Shown here: positions 6,027-6,199 of the stretch, piece after piece
How the letters are laid out: each line of letters opens with the position of its first letter
Position numbering within the stretch: the first letter of the stretch is position 1
Source: JBAUHN01 sp049680295
GTDB taxonomy: Bacteria; Pseudomonadota; Alphaproteobacteria; Rhodobacterales; Rhodobacteraceae
NCBI GenBank assembly: GCA_049680295.1
Contig: JBAUHN010000080.1
Span: 1 to 6,199, forward strand
Direction: 5' to 3'
Length of the DNA: 6,199 nucleotides
Position numbers and translations under genes: made by a program
Notes under the pieces: model-generated
Database searches by the model: none
The model's input: the letters and a program-made list of their open reading frames with translations, nothing else
What the model was told of the DNA's origin: nothing

Positions 6027-6199
6027 GCTGTGTGAAAACGCCAAATGATGTATGCTTTTAGTTAAAGACTGTAGGCAAGCATGTCGGGTTATATCGAGGG
6101 TGTAGAACGGGGTCAGGCGGCACTTTTTCCGGATCGGCTTGAGGATTGGATCTGTGAGGATAATTCAGTCCGCGTGATTGATCTCTTTGTTGAAGAGAT
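6027..6199 (+). mobile_element. Left end of an IS1182-type insertion sequence, cut by the window edge
   Basis: The 5' portion of an insertion sequence is inferred from the transposase start at 6081 and the preceding GCTGTGTGAAAACGCC (6028-6043), which resembles the terminal region of such elements. The exact left boundary is not resolved: it may lie anywhere in roughly 6000-6030, because the right end, the second terminal repeat and any target duplication are outside the window. The element reads away from the transglycosylase gene. Confidence 0.65.
6081..6199 (+). CDS. IS1182-type transposase, N-terminal fragment (3' end beyond window)
   Basis: The first 39 codons are visible. They read MSGYIEGVERGQAALFPD and continue with a WICEDNSVRVIDLFVEE stretch (residues 23-39). 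This is the characteristic N-terminus of IS1182-type transposases: an (I/Y)EG-x-(D/E)R-x-Q opening, a LFP(D/E) motif, then EDNxVRVIDxFV. The DDE catalytic residues lie beyond the window, so whether the transposase is intact cannot be judged. A weak ribosome binding site (TAGG at 6072-6075) precedes the ATG. The frame is open to the window edge. A remnant of an inactivated copy would look the same here. Confidence 0.85.
   Translation, partial: MSGYIEGVERGQAALFPDRLEDWICEDNSVRVIDLFVEE

Noticed and set aside
5922..6044. N-terminal extension of the transglycosylase to an ATG at 6044
   Set aside because: It adds 41 non-conserved-looking residues before a complete lipoprotein signal peptide and reaches into the probable IS end; the ATG at 5921 has an AAGG ribosome binding site.
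1..6199. CRISPR array, rRNA, prophage, toxin-antitoxin or defence genes
   Set aside because: I looked for regularly spaced repeats, conserved RNA segments and paired small genes and saw none.

Overview
This window looks like chromosomal DNA from an alphaproteobacterium, most likely the Rhodobacteraceae (Roseobacter group). The evidence is moderate-to-high GC coding sequence, the style of the trigger factor and CpdB proteins, and intrinsic terminators made of GC-rich stems followed by T-runs. The taxonomic placement is inference from protein style, not from a marker-gene comparison. No phage, CRISPR, defence or biosynthetic system is visible. The window is mostly housekeeping genes plus one truncated insertion sequence at the right edge.

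Left part (1-746): a strong intrinsic terminator (about 152-199) closes a minus-strand gene (746 to 255). That gene encodes an unrecognised 163-residue protein with a long acidic N-terminus, one hydrophobic segment, a Pro/Gly/Ala/Asp-rich linker and a basic C-terminal tail. No gene is convincing in 1-150. Between 747 and 1459 lies about 700 bases with no supportable gene but several short inverted repeats. Its right end forms the leader of trigger factor and carries a terminator-like hairpin just before the tig ribosome binding site.

Middle (1460-3355): tig (trigger factor, 443 aa) stands alone, followed by a strong terminator with a GNRA-type loop. Next is a small VOC/glyoxalase-fold protein (127 aa) with its own ribosome binding site and a possible promoter. 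A hairpin separates this gene from the convergent cpdB.

Right part (3356-6199): cpdB (minus strand, 652 aa, Tat-type signal) encodes a periplasmic 2',3'-cyclic-nucleotide phosphodiesterase/3'-nucleotidase. Upstream of it on the same strand is a small lytic-transglycosylase lipoprotein gene (163 aa). Between the two are a terminator-like hairpin overlapping the transglycosylase stop region and a good sigma70-type promoter for cpdB, whose spacer is filled by an imperfect 17-base palindrome. About 110-160 bases upstream of the transglycosylase start, the 5' end of an IS1182-type transposase begins, reading away and cut by the window edge.

The genes do not form one pathway. They are separate transcription units for protein folding (tig), nucleotide scavenging (cpdB), cell-wall turnover (transglycosylase) and unknown functions. 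The points most worth a second look are the cpdB promoter palindrome, the tig leader hairpin, the unrecognised Pro/Gly-rich protein, and the IS next to the transglycosylase gene.
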